Positions 51,615-64,000 are shown, counted from the stretch's first letter. The stretch: 64,000 nt of DNA from Juglans regia (GCF_001411555.2 NC_049910.1:35317250-35381249); one strand, 5' to 3'. Notes: generated by a model from the letters alone, not told the origin. Numbers and translations: made by a program.

Positions 51615-53635
51615 GCCAGCCTTTAATCCCTGCAATAAAGTCACCACTGCCACTTTTATTCTCAAGCATGTAACGCATGGCCGTTACATGCCGTTACGAC
51701 ATAGGAGGGGTTTATCCATGTGGGCGCTCCTCTATCTTACACAAACACAGCCTAGAAGACAGCTCATGCTAGAGTCGGGATTAAGTTGGAGTTCAAGCTT
51801 TCAAAGACCTGAGGAAGATTTCACATTTCGAAGGTTTGCTTTCCAAATATGGGCATAGCAATGCCATCAACACCAAAGGACAGTTGATGGAGTCCCGATC
51901 CGTTTGGTGATCTAGTTCTTTTGGCGTTAAATTGATTTGTTCCATCTCAATTGGTTTTCTTCCTTGAGATTTTAGAAGTTTTTGATGGAGGATTGAGGGA
52001 TTAGCAAACAAAGATGTGGCATAGAAAGATTTAGATTGTTATTTTTTTCTCTTTTTTTTTTTCAAATATGGGTAGGAATCTTTTGCATCTCAATTTGTTT
52101 AAAATTTCAGAAATGGTATTTGCACTCATAAAGTGCGTAAATGCCGTGCACTTCTTTAAAACAAAATTGAGTAAATATAAGATTTACATAAAAAAATTAA
52201 TTTTTTAATAATGGATTTCACTTTTTTTCAAAATGAATGTGCGGCTTTTGCACAACTCATAACTGTATCTAGCATTATTGTTGAAATTTAATAACTAACT
52301 TAGGGGTCAATCTCATGTTGGATGGTGTAAAATCCGGATCAAATCAGCCCTCAACATTTGATAATGTCATCAATTATACCCATTATTGAAATAATTCTAG
52401 ATGCATTTGAGAATGTGGTGAGAGTTGCGACAGTATTTTTTTAGTAATTTACCATTGTTTTCTTGTTTTCTCGTTACTATTCAAGTGAGCTTAGCAAGGA
52501 CCAATAGAAAATTGGATCTAGAAATACTTAAACCTTAATAAAAGTAATAAAAGTAATTAAATTAATAGAAAATCATTTCTCACTAATAAACCTTAATAAA
52601 ATAAAACCCCTTAATCAAAGAAACAAGTTAATGCAAAATTGGAGGGGAAGAATCTTTAGTGTTGATTGGGTTTCACTATGATAGGTGGTGGGTGAGGGAA
52701 TTGTGGTTGTGTTCACCACTTTATATGGTTACTATTCAATTTTACGATTAAATGTAATCTCTCTAAGCCTGTGGTTGTGGGTTTGGTAGATCATCAACTT
52801 CATGTATTTATTAATTTATTAATGAAGCTACAGTGGACAGTACACTTAGGGTCTTGTTTGGGGTTGTGGTAAGACTCTTAAAAAGTGTTTAAATAGTCTT
52901 AAAAACTCTTTAATAAAAAAAAAAAAAGTTGTTTGAGTGTTACATATTAAAGTACTTTTAATCTCAAATAAGTTAAAAAGTACGAATGTACTTTTTCAAA
53001 TAATGCGGAACGTAATTCGAATTTTAAAAAGACTGTTAATGGACAAAAATATCCATACAATTTTAAGATAATTACAACTTTTAAATTTTCATGGATATGG
53101 TCATAATTTCTAAAAATTCAAATAATTTTCATTTCTACCTCGAAAATTACTTTTTTAATTTGTTTTCAAACAAACATAACATGTTTGAAAGTACTTTAAA
53201 CATATAGTTATTAAACAGTAAATAACCTTTTAATAGTAAAACTTATTATTTAATTTATAAGCTATAAGCCCTAAAACTATAAATTATATTTCTTACCCCA
53301 ATCCCTAACATGCATTTAGTTAAAGCTTGGACAGACTCCTCGTGCAATGGAGGAAGCTCTGCTCAGAACTTTTCACATCGTCTTTTGCCTAAGGAGTCGT
53401 TCCCCATTGTTTCAGTGAAGTTTTGTGTCTCCTCCTGTCCAAGGAAAATGCTCTTTGGATCGGTCTGTAATGATGAAGAATTCTAAGCTATTGTGCAAAT
53501 TGAAAACTGCAAGGGCATGCCATTGCTACTTGAAAAAAAAAAAAAAACCAATAAATACGGTTTCATCTTTCTTTCTAAGGTTCTCACCTCTTTGGTTTCA
53601 ATAACCTTTTAGTTGCTTTGTTACAAAAAGGTACC
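51615..53635. other. No gene recognised
   Basis: The first 150-200 bases may be the U3 part of the copia LTR. At 52850-53230 there is a diverged MITE-like block (CTTGTTTGGGGTTGTGG ... AAAGTACTTT). The rest is AT-rich spacer. Confidence 0.35.
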
Positions 53636-53994
53636 CAACTTTTTCTGTTTGCTATAATGGTACACATGTTGGATTTTCCTCTACTGGTAGGGGTTTAATG
53701 CAATGGGATCCACTCCATCATCTCTTGTCCAGACATGCATGTTTGTTGTATCATATGCTCTCCCACAAGGTTGTGATCATACTTCGTACATTTTTATTGT
53801 TGATGCCTTAATGACCTTCACTAATGGTTTTAGGAAGATCATGGCATCTTTGTTGAACTTAGATGCTTATGAAAGCCAAAAAATTAACCATAAAAAAGGT
53901 GTATTTCTAATGCATATATATGTACCAAGGTGCAGAAAGCTCTTGGTGGCTGAAGCAACAGGCTTTGTTGAAGGTTCTTTGCAGAAAGTTCTTG

Positions 53995-54203
53995 GGCCTT
54001 GCTTGTTTTTGCATATGAGATAAGATAAGTTGAGATAAAAGTTGAAAGTTAAATAAAATATTATTAAAATATTTTTTTTTAATATTATTTTTGTTTTGGA
54101 TTTGAAAAAATTGAATTATTTATTTTATTTTATGTAGAAATTTAGAAAAATTGTAATGATTAGATGAGATGAATTGAAAAGATTTGTGAAAGTGAACGAG
54201 GCC
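53995..54203. mobile_element. GAGATGAG-family MITE inside the LINE
   Basis: The left end GGCCTTGCTTGTTTTTGC and right end GTGAACGAGGCC are inverted. TTG precedes it and TTA follows. At 209 bp it is the same size as the copies at 37981 and 58547. Confidence 0.8.
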
Positions 54204-54216
54204 TTACTTATCTTGG

Positions 54217-56059
54217 TAGGGGGCAGCAGGGCCCCAGCCCACCCCGCCTCCGTATGGCGGGGCGGATTACCCCGTCCGCCAGATGCAAGGGGCGGGTGGC
54301 CCCGCCCTATATAATATATATAATTATATATATAAGTATTTCTGTATATATAAATACATAAACCCCAGGCGTGAAACGATGTTTAATAACAAATGACTTA
54401 CAAAATGACGTCGTTTCGTTATTTGTTAAGATCCACCCCCCCCGGCGCGAGCCCCGTTCTTCTCATTTCTCTCATCTCTCTCTCTCTCTCTCTCTTTGAG
54501 TCTCGCTCCCTCTCTCTGCATCTCCGATTCTCGAATCTCCATCGCCTTTTAAGAATAAGCAAACTATAACGTCGTTGTCTTGAGCAGTACGCTGTCGCCA
54601 TAGCCTTTCGTCTTTATCTCTGTTGCCGAAGGTAAGAAACAATGTTAAAGTTTTATTTTTTGTGATTTATGGAATGGAGATTGGAGGAAGGATGATGTTT
54701 AATTGAAGATGGATGATGAGATTTTGTGAATTGTGTGCTTTGGTGACTTGATTGTGCATGTGGTTTGAATCGTTGATGATTGATGAACAATGTGTCACTG
54801 TGTGTGCATTATTTTGGCAATTTCTGTTAGCATCGTAGCCTCAAAGTCAACCTTTAGTACCAGAGGACATGTATTTGATTCATTTCAGAGTTCATTAGCT
54901 CTTATCACTGTAGAGGATGTGATTTGCACGCAGATTGGATTAAGGGAACTTCAATTCATGTTCCAGATGTTCTTGAGCATGAGGAGGCCGACGTCGAGTA
55001 GGATGGTGGTGATCAGTCTGGATTTGGTAATCATGAGACTTAAATTTCATTTTTTAATTTATTTATTTTCATTTAATTCATTTCAAATTTAATTGTTATA
55101 GTGATACATGAGACGGCGTCTACGGCTACCTCCGATGTAGTATGACTTTCTGTATTGAACCCACCATTGCCATAGTTTGTACAATTTGTTCCTTAATTAT
55201 TTTTTGCATTTATAATTTTATATAATATTTTAGTATCTAATTATTTTGTTTATATGCTTTTTAGCTTTTATATTCTCAATATACATATGTTGAATCCAAA
55301 TGATCGATCTATGCTCATCGGCCTAATCTTCATCCCAAATTCCAATGGCCGAATCTCATATTGGTTAGTACTTTAATATTTTGCATTTTAAATTTTTGTT
55401 TCATTGTTATAACTTTATAATTCTAATTCGTTTTATTTTTAACTTATTAATATTTTAGGTTTTATAACTTATTAACTTTTATGATCTTGATTTTTAGTCT
55501 TACAGTGGTCGACACAACTCACCACTCAGTGAACTCACCGCCACGGCGCCACCCCAAATTGAAATGTTATAATTTTGTTAATTTACAATTAATTATAATA
55601 TTGCTAGTACAATTTGTAATATTTATTATTTTTAGATGAGTTTGTAATATTGTAATAGTTTATTAGTTCTCTTAATTTGTATAATTGTAAGTTGTAATAG
55701 ATTAATGCCTTAGTGATGATTATTAGTTAATTAGTTAATACTTAATAGTATTAGTTGAAACTTAGTATATATTTAATAGTTCTATCTATGTATTTTGTTT
55801 TTTGTTTTCATTTTTTAAATATATTTATATTTTTTAGTTAAATTATGGGTCTAAAGTGGTTCAAAAACAGATTCTAAGCCATTAATGACCCATATAACTG
55901 AACTGGGCCGAAGACTCAGTAGGGGCGGGGGCGGACGAATGGAGGTCCACCCCCGCATCTCGGGCAGTGGACGAGGTACCCCACCCCCGCATGGATGGGG
56001 GGTGGGGTATAGGGAAACATTTTCCACCCAAGCCCATGCGGGGGCGGGTAGCACCCCTC
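54217..56059 (+). mobile_element. Internally deleted hAT transposon
   Basis: The ends are GC-rich and roughly inverted: TAGGGGGCAGCAGGGCCCC at the left and, reversed, GAGGGGTGCTACCCGCCCC at the right. Subterminal CCCGCC/GGCGGGG palindromes lie at 54235-54310 and 55920-56050. Inside are a CT-rich leader (54455-54510), a GAAGGTAAG donor-like site at 54627, and at about 54800-54950 a piece of the hAT C-terminal dimerisation domain, ILAISVSIVASKSTFSTRGH followed by VFDSFQSSL and VEDVICTQ. It then shifts frame into VPDVLEHEEADVE. The catalytic core is gone. I could not find an 8-base target duplication. Confidence 0.75.
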
Positions 56060-56943
56060 AATTGAGTAACCACCATTATGTTTGAGTGACTCTTCGCAAA
56101 GCTGAGGAAAAAAGTGGTTGGTTGGAAGGGGAGTCTCCTTTGGACACTTACTCTCGTATAATCTTTTCTTTACTTAGTTTCTATACATATTTTGTTACCA
56201 TTAAATCTTCTAAAAAAGGAGTTGGATGCGATTCGTGGAAAATTTATTGAGTTCTTTTGGGGTGATACAAATCATAACACTAGAAAGAGAAAAAAAGTTC
56301 CTCCCGTGTTTTTACTTAAATTTGAGGGTCTCAAGTAGAAGAGATATAAACACATAAAATGTGTCCTACAATATTTATTACACGTCTAATGTTGCAGGTA
56401 TCAATAAATATTGTAATGCCCACTTAATATGTCTCTCTCTCTCTCTCTCCTACTTATAAGAAACTCAAGGTTGAGAAAGAAATTCAAGGGATCAGGGTCC
56501 CTAGAAAGAAAATAGATTTATTGGCTTAAATCTACATGCCTTTTAATGTGGGTGAGCTGGATATTAAAAATTTGGATGATGTCTTGAGTAGTCTACAATG
56601 TAACTAGGCATGGAGTTTTCTTTACTATTTTTCTCATTGGTCAACTCTTCTACGATAGAGATATATTAAGAAATATATGCCACAAGATTTAATTTTTTAA
56701 AGTCTTATCATCCTTATTTATGAAAATCTCTCTAGCTAACGAAAGTTACACTGTAGTGCATCAATAATGGTCTTTGAAAGGTGTTTATTTCCCCAAAGGC
56801 CACAGGTTGGAATACTTATAAACTCAAAATTATTGACAGCCCTCCTCTTATACGTTTGCAAGCTCCATTTTCTATTGAAAAGGGGCTTGAATTCTATAAA
56901 ATGAAGCATATAGTTGATGGCTCATTTACCTCCAAATCAGTTT

Positions 56944-57155
56944 GCCTCGTTTATTTTCGCAAATGAAATAAGATGAGTTGAAATTAAAGTTAAAAGTTAA
57001 TAAAATATTATCAGAATATTTATTTTTTATTTTTTTTTGAATTTAAAAAAGTTGAATTGTTTATTTTTATTTTGTGTAAAAACTTAAGAAAGTTGTAATG
57101 ATTAGATAAGATGAGATGAGATGAGTTGTGAAGAATTGTGAAAACAAACGAGAAG
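56944..57155. mobile_element. GAGATGAG-family MITE in the LINE zf-RVT region
   Basis: It has GCCTCGTTTATTTTCGCA at the left and AAAACAAACGAGAAGTC at the right with GATGAGATGAGATGAG near the right end. It separates SFTSKSV from the rest of the LINE domain. Confidence 0.75.
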
Positions 57156-58546
57156 TCTTTTGAGAACTCACTTTTTTGTGTTTCCTTTCTCTAAACTAAT
57201 TTGCAATTCTATCTTCCCTACCAAAATTGCATTTTTTTTCTCTTCGGAAGTTATGGCACTATGGTGTTCCTATTGATCAATGTATCAAGCTGGCAATTCT
57301 TATGCCTTGAAGTACACAAGTTGTGAGCAGAGTAACATTGAACATCTTTTCATGATTTCAGCATTGTTGCTAGTTTATGGCAGTATTTCTCTTCCATCTT
57401 TGGCTGCTCGATCTTCAAGTGTCGAGCATAGTTTGAAGGAAAGGGTATGTTTATGCTGGTCCTCTTTGAGTTATGGTTGGCAAGAAATGTTGTCAAGTTT
57501 GAGGCTATTTCCCAATCACTCAGTCTTATTGTTCAAAATAGTTTTGAAGTGGCTTCATGATCTTAACTTTCTTTTTACACCTAGCCAAATTGTCCATTAG
57601 AGAGATCTAATCATCTTTGCATTGGATAAAGTTGTAGTACCTAGTTTTAGACATCTAATACCTTTATGAATGTCTTTTGAAACCTTGTCACTTCAGTCCT
57701 TGGGCTATAGTTTAGTATATAAGCTTGGTTTTGAGATTTATTGTAATTTAAAGTTTTTACTTGTAAAGTATATCCCTTTACCATAAATAAAGACAACTAA
57801 TAAAGGAGTATCGAATGTGATTATCATCTTTTTTTCCTATGAAGTCATGGCGTTAATGTCATAATCATCTAATCCCTAAAACTTGAATGTCTAACTTGTA
57901 CCCTATTGCTAATTAACTTATACATATAAAAACACCATCAACTTCGACGAAAATGTGTGAAAAGACAAAAATATCCTCGATATTAGAAGTAAGTGACAAT
58001 GAGATGGTAATTCATGGGCTCTAAGAGACTAACCTTAAGGTAATCATCTCTAGAAATTCAAAGGAAAGAGAGGGGAAGACTAATTATATTACAAAAGGAA
58101 TCTATATAACTTAGAGCCATTTTTATTCTTTAAACCATGGGGGCATGCTGCATAGCCTTGAGCTTACCTGCTTCTGTTAACGATAGTAGTAATGGTTTTT
58201 CAAAATTAGTAATCCATCTTCTTTTCCTAATAATATCTATCCAAATTATACCTTCCTTTTTAATCTTTGATTTAAAATTTCAGGAGCTACTTCACAAAAT
58301 AATCACAATTAAGGGGATAAGATGCACTACTAATGTGTCTCCCCCCACCAACCCGCGAATACTCGCAATTGGTTGTGCTAAGGAATGATAATTTGATTTT
58401 GACTTTATTGGAGAGTTTTTAAATTGATTGTGTGTTCAAGAAATTTCATTCTTGTGAGTTCATATCATGATTACTACTTCGGCTTAAGGCCAAACCAAGA
58501 CATTGGGCGTACTCGCTCTTGTTGGCTCAAATCCTTCACTTCATTA

Positions 58547-58755
58547 GGTTAGGTTTGGATAGTGAGTTGAGATGAGATGAAAGTTGAAATTGAATAAAAT
58601 ATTATTAGAAAATTATTTTTTAATATTATTATTGTTTTAGAATTTGAAAAAATTGAATTGTTTATTGTATTTTGTGTGAGAATTTGTTAAAGTTGTAATG
58701 ATGAGATAAGATGAGACGAGATGTGTTGAGATTAACTCTCAATCCAAACCGAGCC
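58547..58755. mobile_element. GAGATGAG-family MITE, 209 bp, with TTA duplication
   Basis: TTA lies at 58544-58546 and 58756-58758. The ends are GGTTAGGTTTGGATAG and CAATCCAAACCGAGCC. It is one of the best-preserved copies. Confidence 0.9.
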
Positions 58756-58759
58756 TTAA

Positions 58760-60400
58760 CTGGCTTTTCTAGAAGGTCCGAGGTTTGTCTTGACAACTAG
58801 TGGTACAAGCCATTATGTAAGAGTGAAAAATGATGTAATATACGGGATGGTAAAAACACTATGCAACTATATTATATGCTTGTTGTCGGCATGCAGTATT
58901 TGTTAGTTGTCACATTAAATTGCATATCAAAAAAATCAAATATTTGATTAAATACTTCTCAATTTTGGACCAAACGACCACCTTGTAGTTAAATGTCCAT
59001 CTAAACACACTCGTAATCAACCATAACAACAAGCCTGGTAAGGCTGGTATAGGCTAACAATACCATAACTCTAATGGGTTATGAAGAAAACCAAGTAGAG
59101 AGAGCTTCTTTCTAAGAATATGTCACATGTGTACTTGTTTTGCAGGCAGATTATCTTTCTGGAAGACAATCCAATCAGATCCTTATACATGTAAGATGTA
59201 AAAGAGAACCAGAAGTGTATGTTGTGGTAGAATTTGAGCCACCTAATGGTTAAAGCTAGCTCTAAAATGGAATCAATACATTCACTCTTAGTTCATAGCA
59301 AAAACATAAGCTTAATCGGTCATATAATCCAGATTAATCAATAAGAAGATTACTTAATGTTAATGTTATTGGCATATATTTATATGCATGCAATTGCATT
59401 CAATGTTTTAAAGGACATGTGGGAACCTATTTTTGAAAGAATATAAGGTTGCTCAGATAGTTGTAATCTGGAATTTTAAATATCTAGCCATTTGATTGGC
59501 TTCATCACATCAATTGTAGCAGAGGAGCTATTTACTATTGTGATCAAAGTGGATAAAGATCTCTGTTGTGTGCATTTTAACAAGAAAAACTTTGCATTGA
59601 GGAAGAAATACACAATCATGTACAGATTCTGCAGCCATAGAAAGATAAACAGATGTCTATAACATTAAATGGTGCTTATTGGTTCCTTATGGCTATATTC
59701 TAAGCACTTTTGTTACATAAAAGTAGAAAAATCCTCTTGGGAAAACATTACTATGACCATTTGACTTTTTACCTACAATTAATTCACTATTTTATCCTAT
59801 GAATTAAGCATTCGTAATCTATACATTTGATGCATAAGGATGAACCAATTTCATATTTTATAAGCATGACATGTTTTTCCATGTGTTATGTCACACCTCA
59901 TATACTTAAAGAATATGTTCAACTTCGACGACATTCGAAGCGATGGTTTAATATCCGATTCTTATCGAAATTTTGCGATTCTTGAAGTAATGGGTTCCTT
60001 CACTAAACTAGTTTCATATGAGATACAAAAATCCCAATTTGGTTCAAAGCATTCTCTTAAAACCGCTCAAAACCACCACAACATCAAGAGAAACCCTAAT
60101 CCTGACCATTGCAGCTTCAAAACCAAATTACTCACAAAATATAAATCTAGATAACCCATAAAACATACCCATTGGAAAGCTTAGATAATTCCCTACAATA
60201 TAAAAAAAACCTCATTAAAATCCAACTGGTGTAGCCCAAGTTATGCCTTGATCAATCCAGCTTAAAAGCACACCTAAACATACCCCAAGATCCATCCATC
60301 CCTAAACCCCCTGTCCTCCCCTCCCCTCCCCATCTAACCTTTTCTACCGTCGATTACTTTTTATCCAATGGCTCATATTCAAATTCTCAAAATGGAGCGA
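58760..60400. other. Spacer upstream of histone H1, no gene seen
   Basis: The frame 59888-60154 has no recognisable family. The last 100-200 bases are C-rich (CCCCTCCCCTCCCC near 60318) and may be distal promoter. Confidence 0.4.
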
Positions 60401-60465
60401 TCCGTGTGCCGAGCCTCTCCACCAATCGACGCTTAGCTCCTGGATATTGCCCCCACGCGCTCGAC

Positions 60466-60473
60466 TATTTAAA
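60466..60473 (+). promoter_or_regulatory. TATA-like box of the histone H1 gene
   Basis: TATTTAAA in CGACTATTTAAACACTTCC lies about 155 bases above the ATG. A CCAAT sequence at about 60420 and a GCGATCCG sequence near 60395, partly like the histone GATCCGCG octamer, lie just upstream. Confidence 0.55.
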
Positions 60474-60628
60474 CACTTCCATTTCCGTCATCCTCTCACA
60501 CAACGAAATTACCAGTAAACGTAGACGCATAGATCTAAATCTGTCTTCGAGTCTCTCAGTCTTATCCTCTCCCGAATCCTCATTCCCACCCTAGATTTCC
60601 TTATCTTTCGGCGTTTTCCGGTCCTGCA

Positions 60629-61581
60629 ATGGCCACCGAAGAGCAACCCACCGTTCCTCTTGAGTCCGCTCCAGAGCCGGAGTCCACTGAACCGGCAGAG
60701 GGTAAACCTGCCCCCAACAAAGCTAGCAAGTCGAGGAAACCAAAGGAACCCAAAGCCAAAAAGCCTCCCGTACCGAGAAAACCTCCATCTCATCCTCCGT
60801 ATGAAGTGGTATGTATTACTTTTAGTTTTCGAAAGGAATTCATTTATTTGATTTGGATTATGCGAGTCGGATCTAATTGTGTGGTTTTCGTGGCCTCTAT
60901 TTGCAGATGATTAAGGAAGCGATTGTGACGCTGAAGGAAAAGACCGGTTCGAGTCAGTACGCGATCGCGAAGCTCGTCGAGGACAAGCACAAACAGCTTC
61001 CGCCGAACTTCAAAAAGCTCTTGTTGTTTCATTTGAAGAAACTTGTGGCTTCTGGGAAGCTCGTTAAAGTTAAGAGTTCGTACAAGCTTCCATCTCCGAA
61101 GCCAACTGCAGCGGCAGTCGAAAAGAAGAAGCCGGCTACGGCTGTGAAACCGAAGCCAAAAGCAAAGCCTTCTACTTCGAAGGCCAAGGTAGTGAAAGCG
61201 ACGTCTAAGGCTGCGCCGGCAAAGTCTAAGTCTGCTGCGAAGCCGAAACCAAAGCCTAAGGCCAAGCCAACGCCAAAAGCGGCTGTGAAGCCCAAGGCTG
61301 CTGCTCCGAAGCCGAAGTCTGCTCCGGCTAAGGCCAAGCCTGCTCCGAAGACAAAGGCCGCTCCGGCTAAGGCAAAGGCGGCTCCGAAGCCAAAACCTAA
61401 GGAGAAGCCGGCTAAGGCTCCAAGAACATCGACGAGGACCTCTCCCGGGAAGAAAGCCCCGCCTCCCAAGCCGGCAACGAAGAAGGCAGCAGCAACGAAG
61501 AAGGCTCCAGCTAAAAGCGTGAAGCTCAAGAGCGTGAGGTCGCCGGCGAAGCGGGCCACAGCGAAGAGGGGAAGAAAGTGA
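60629..61581 (+). CDS. Linker histone H1, two exons
   Basis: The exons are 60629-60808 and 60907-61581, joined GTG|GTATGT...TTTGCAG|ATG in phase 0, giving 284 residues. Residues 1-53 form an acidic then Lys/Pro-rich tail. Residues 54-121 are the winged-helix globular domain: SHPPYEVMIKEAIVTLKEK, GSSQYAIAKLVEDKHKQLPP, NFKKLLLFHLKKLVASGKLV. The long C-terminal tail is made of Lys, Ala and Pro repeats (KPKPKAK, PAKAK, SPAKRATAKRGRK) and binds linker DNA. The intron within the globular domain, just after the YEV residues, is a plant H1 feature. The size fits major plant H1 variants (about 270-300). The start is the first ATG and has a good AATGGCC context. Long antisense frames across the tail are compositional shadows. 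Confidence 0.97.
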
Positions 61582-63050
61582 GAGAGGAGAGAGCGTAGGT
61601 GTTGGTAGGGGTAGTCTCGAGCCTAGGTGTTTTATCTTTGATGGTGTATTTAGATCCATATATGGCCTTGGAAAAACAATTTGAAATAGTTTTCAGATGT
61701 ATTATTATTATTGTTCAGTTTTTTTTTCTTCTTTTGCTTTGTATTATTCAGTTAAGTTGGTTTCTGAAGAAATCGTTCCTTTGTTCGCTTTCACTGTCGC
61801 GGTTATAGTTCTCCACATCAAATTGGCTGGATTAATCTGGAGCGATGCATATTATGTGCATTCTGTAATAGTAATCTCACATGATATATCTCTTTCTGGC
61901 TAGGTTCATCTAATTTGGTTGAGCAATTGAAGAAGAATAGTTGCACTTTTGCAATGTGATGCTAGCCAGCCATTGATAATTAGGGTTTCTGCGCAAACCG
62001 GTGGCATTTCTTGGTTGCAAGATTGGGATTCAAAACCAAGCACTTGTTATCTATGTTTCGATCATCCAAGACTTACAGGTACTAATTTTGATACTTGTTG
62101 AATTTTGTTCTGCTTGTGTTGGATTGCTTGAGATATAGTACAACGTTGCGCTCTGGTCTTGGCCTAGGCACGAGTCAGGGATGAACTGGTTTTAGCCACT
62201 CCGAATTGAGATTTTTTGCTCCACGTATTTGTTGTGTGAAACCGAAACTCATGTACATAAAACCTAAGTCGTTTTTGTTATCATTTCAAGCTTCAGCACT
62301 TTGTATACCGTCACTACACCGTGTGAGATGTTGTCCTTAGTTTCTGTTATTTATTGTCTATGGTCTGGGAAGTCTTTCTTTTGCCATATGACCGAAAGCT
62401 TAGGTTAACCAATTGTTGAATATGTTGCATTGCATTAACTGGCAAGTATTTTTTGTCGACAATTGACTGGGGCGTAATGGGGAGATTGCCCATTACAATC
62501 CATCTAATATTGTCTGATATGCATATTCACCTGGAATCGCTATTAGTATTTTTGTAGACTCTTCATACTGATTATTTTTTGTGTGTTCGTTTCTTTTTAA
62601 ATTGTTGATCCTGGAACATATGTTCTTAGTAGATTAAGATAGATACATGGATCTTATATAGTTAAATTGTTGATCCTGTGAATAGTTTGGATCTCTGCAT
62701 TAATTACAATGAGATTATATGTTATGTCCATAGCTCAAAGCTCTTAGAGCTATAGAAAATATTTGGGTAAGAAAAAACTAGAGAATTTTGATTTGTTGAT
62801 GACTACGCTTGGGAAAGCAGTTGATGATTGAAAGTTAGAGCAGAGCATGCTGCCAAATAGAATCTGCAGACTGCAGTTAACGCCTTTACCTAAGAGAAAC
62901 AGAATTTAGATTTGTGTTTGTAAAAGTTTTCTCGTTGGTTGTATGCACAGATGTGCACACTCATATATGGTGATTACAAGTTAAGTATGTGAATATTTGA
63001 AAGCTACAAATTGATAGGTACCATCTGTTGATATGTTCAATGGATAGTAA
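61582..63050. other. Downstream of H1, no gene seen
   Basis: The first 150-250 bases are probably the H1 3' untranslated region. The remainder lacks any recognisable domain; a few short open frames are not supported. Confidence 0.45.
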
Positions 63051-63054
63051 GTTT

Positions 63055-64000
63055 AAAAACTTGAATCTTGGGTTGTTACTGAAGAATCTGGAGAGGATTT
63101 ATCATCAATATGTCCCTGCAAGGTTAATTTTGGGGGAATAGATGCTGCGAATAGTGAAACAAGTTTGAGACAATGGTTTGGTGAGAACATTTGCAATCTG
63201 ATCTTTACTGGATATAAACTTGACAAGTAATTACTGTTGGCTAACCAAGTACCGAACAAAGTGGAAATTGATTTTTATATGTTTGGTGAGGGCATGGAAT
63301 GCCGGGTTGGTGGATATGAGTGGCTTTGGGGCAGAGGAGACTGGAAAACAGAGCTCACTTAGGAGAGATTGTATTCAGCTTCAGTGCTGCTGCGGGCAAT
63401 CACAGCAGCCTGCCCTTTGCTGCTGGCGAGAACTCCATGAAACTTGGTTGATACAAAGATAAATGCAGTAAGCTCCTGTTGAGCAGCAGTCATTAGAGCT
63501 GCCAGCCTTGTTGGAATCGGAAAATGCTTGGAAGGATAGATTGGACTGTTTGGAGAAGAATGGGCAAACATAAATGGTGTGTTTCATATATCGAAAAATT
63601 CTTTTTACAGCTTGCCAATGTTGCTAGATAAGGCTGGTGCATGAATTGACACACGCGATTGATTGAGAAAGAAAGGTTTGGTTGAGTGAAGGAGAGATAT
63701 TGGTAACCTCCAATGACTCTATTGTATATAGGCTGGGATTGGAAAAGGGGCAGATAAAGGAGTAGATAGATGCCATTGGGGTTGTAGAAGAAGGTTTGGC
63801 TCTGTCCATTTTACTGCGATAGAGAAGATCAACTATATACTTGCCTCGTGTGAGGAAGAGATCGTTAGTTGTGCGGGGAGCTTCAAGATCAATGAAAACA
63901 TTGAGATTTTTGATAGCAAAATCAGCATTAAGGAGCTTAATGATGGAGTCTGCAGTTGCTGTGATGGAGCCTGTGAAGGGGGTATCATCAACATAGATTA
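63055..64000 (-). mobile_element. 3' part of a second Ty1/copia element, runs off the window
   Basis: On the minus strand from the edge: LIYVDDTPFTGSITATADS (reverse transcriptase, with YVDD intact), NLFLTRGKYIVDLLYRSKM-like sequence, STPMA-like PSSTTPMAS, the RNase H piece FSDSNKAGSSNDCCSTGAYC with SSTEAEYNLS, and the tail NPAFHALTKHIKINFHFVRY with ISSKDQIANVLTKPLSQT. The order is that of copia pol. Stops and frame changes occur between blocks, so it is dead. It is distinct in sequence from the copia at 45-51 kb. Confidence 0.85.

Larger units (their letters stand above)
53640..57600 (+). mobile_element. LINE retrotransposon remnant (RT to zf-RVT), split by three insertions
   Basis: At 53700-53990 the reverse transcriptase reads ALPQGCD...YIFIVDALMTF (the catalytic F-A-D-D is lost) and AEATGFVEGSLQKVLG. 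It resumes at about 56085 with AKLRKKVVGWKGSLL and LDAIRGKFIEFFWGDTNHN. It then continues with GVYFPKATGW, SFTSKSV, and, after another gap, LPTKIAFFF, KYTSCEQSNIEHLF and VWQYFSS-like sequence of the zf-RVT domain. When 53995-54203, 54217-56059 and 56944-57155 are removed, the order is that of one element. Stops and shifts make it inactive. Confidence 0.8.

Noticed and set aside
55851..56085. Pro/Gly-rich frames on both strands
   Set aside because: They lie in the GC-rich palindromic end of the hAT element.
60844..61659. Long minus-strand frames (271 and 176 residues) opposite histone H1
   Set aside because: They are the antisense reading of Lys/Ala/Pro repeats and have Arg/Leu- or Gly/Ala/Phe-only composition; the plus-strand H1 explains the sequence.

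Overview
The window is nuclear DNA of a flowering plant, almost certainly a woody eudicot. The genes are intron-split with GT/AG borders, the intergenic space is AT-rich, and most of the sequence is transposon debris. The dominant small repeat, a roughly 200 bp element rich in GAGATGAG/CTCATCTC with TTA target duplications, makes me suspect Fagales (walnut, hickory or oak relatives). That lineage call is inference from memory of such repeats and is weak.

Three genes look intact. At 1007-2910 (+) is a group IId WRKY transcription factor in three exons. At 6636-7136 (-) is an intronless AP2/ERF factor ending in a DLNLP-type EAR repression motif. At 60629-61581 (+) is a linker histone H1 in two exons. 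The first two are possible stress or hormone regulators separated by about 3.7 kb; nothing shows that the three act together.

From 7 to 20 kb the sequence is mostly MITEs, one of them split by a hAT-like insertion with an 8 bp target duplication. This stretch also holds a LINE that keeps its 5' half and a broken class III lipase (phospholipase A1 type) fragment. From 20 to 27 kb is a set of shuffled gene pieces. TIMELESS exon 2 is on the + strand. TIMELESS exon 1 is on the - strand. Between them, on the - strand, is a four-exon NF-YC/DNA polymerase epsilon small-subunit-like gene with one in-frame stop. The last exon of ribosomal protein S15 follows, with a one-base frameshift. The first two exons of an RPS15 gene, with a TATA box, lie 13 kb away at 39.8-40.1 kb on the same strand.

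From 27 to 45 kb there are long LTR-like non-coding repeats, one containing an 11-unit minisatellite of about 54 bp, plus LINE pieces on both strands and a complete 0.9 kb TRIM element with LTRs, primer-binding site and polypurine tract. From 45.2 to about 51.6 kb is a dead Ty1/copia element on the - strand carrying a MITE. From 53.6 to 57.6 kb a LINE is interrupted by a MITE, an internally deleted hAT transposon and a second MITE. The last kilobase is the 3' end of another copia element. I see no rRNA or tRNA gene, no CRISPR array and no organellar insert.
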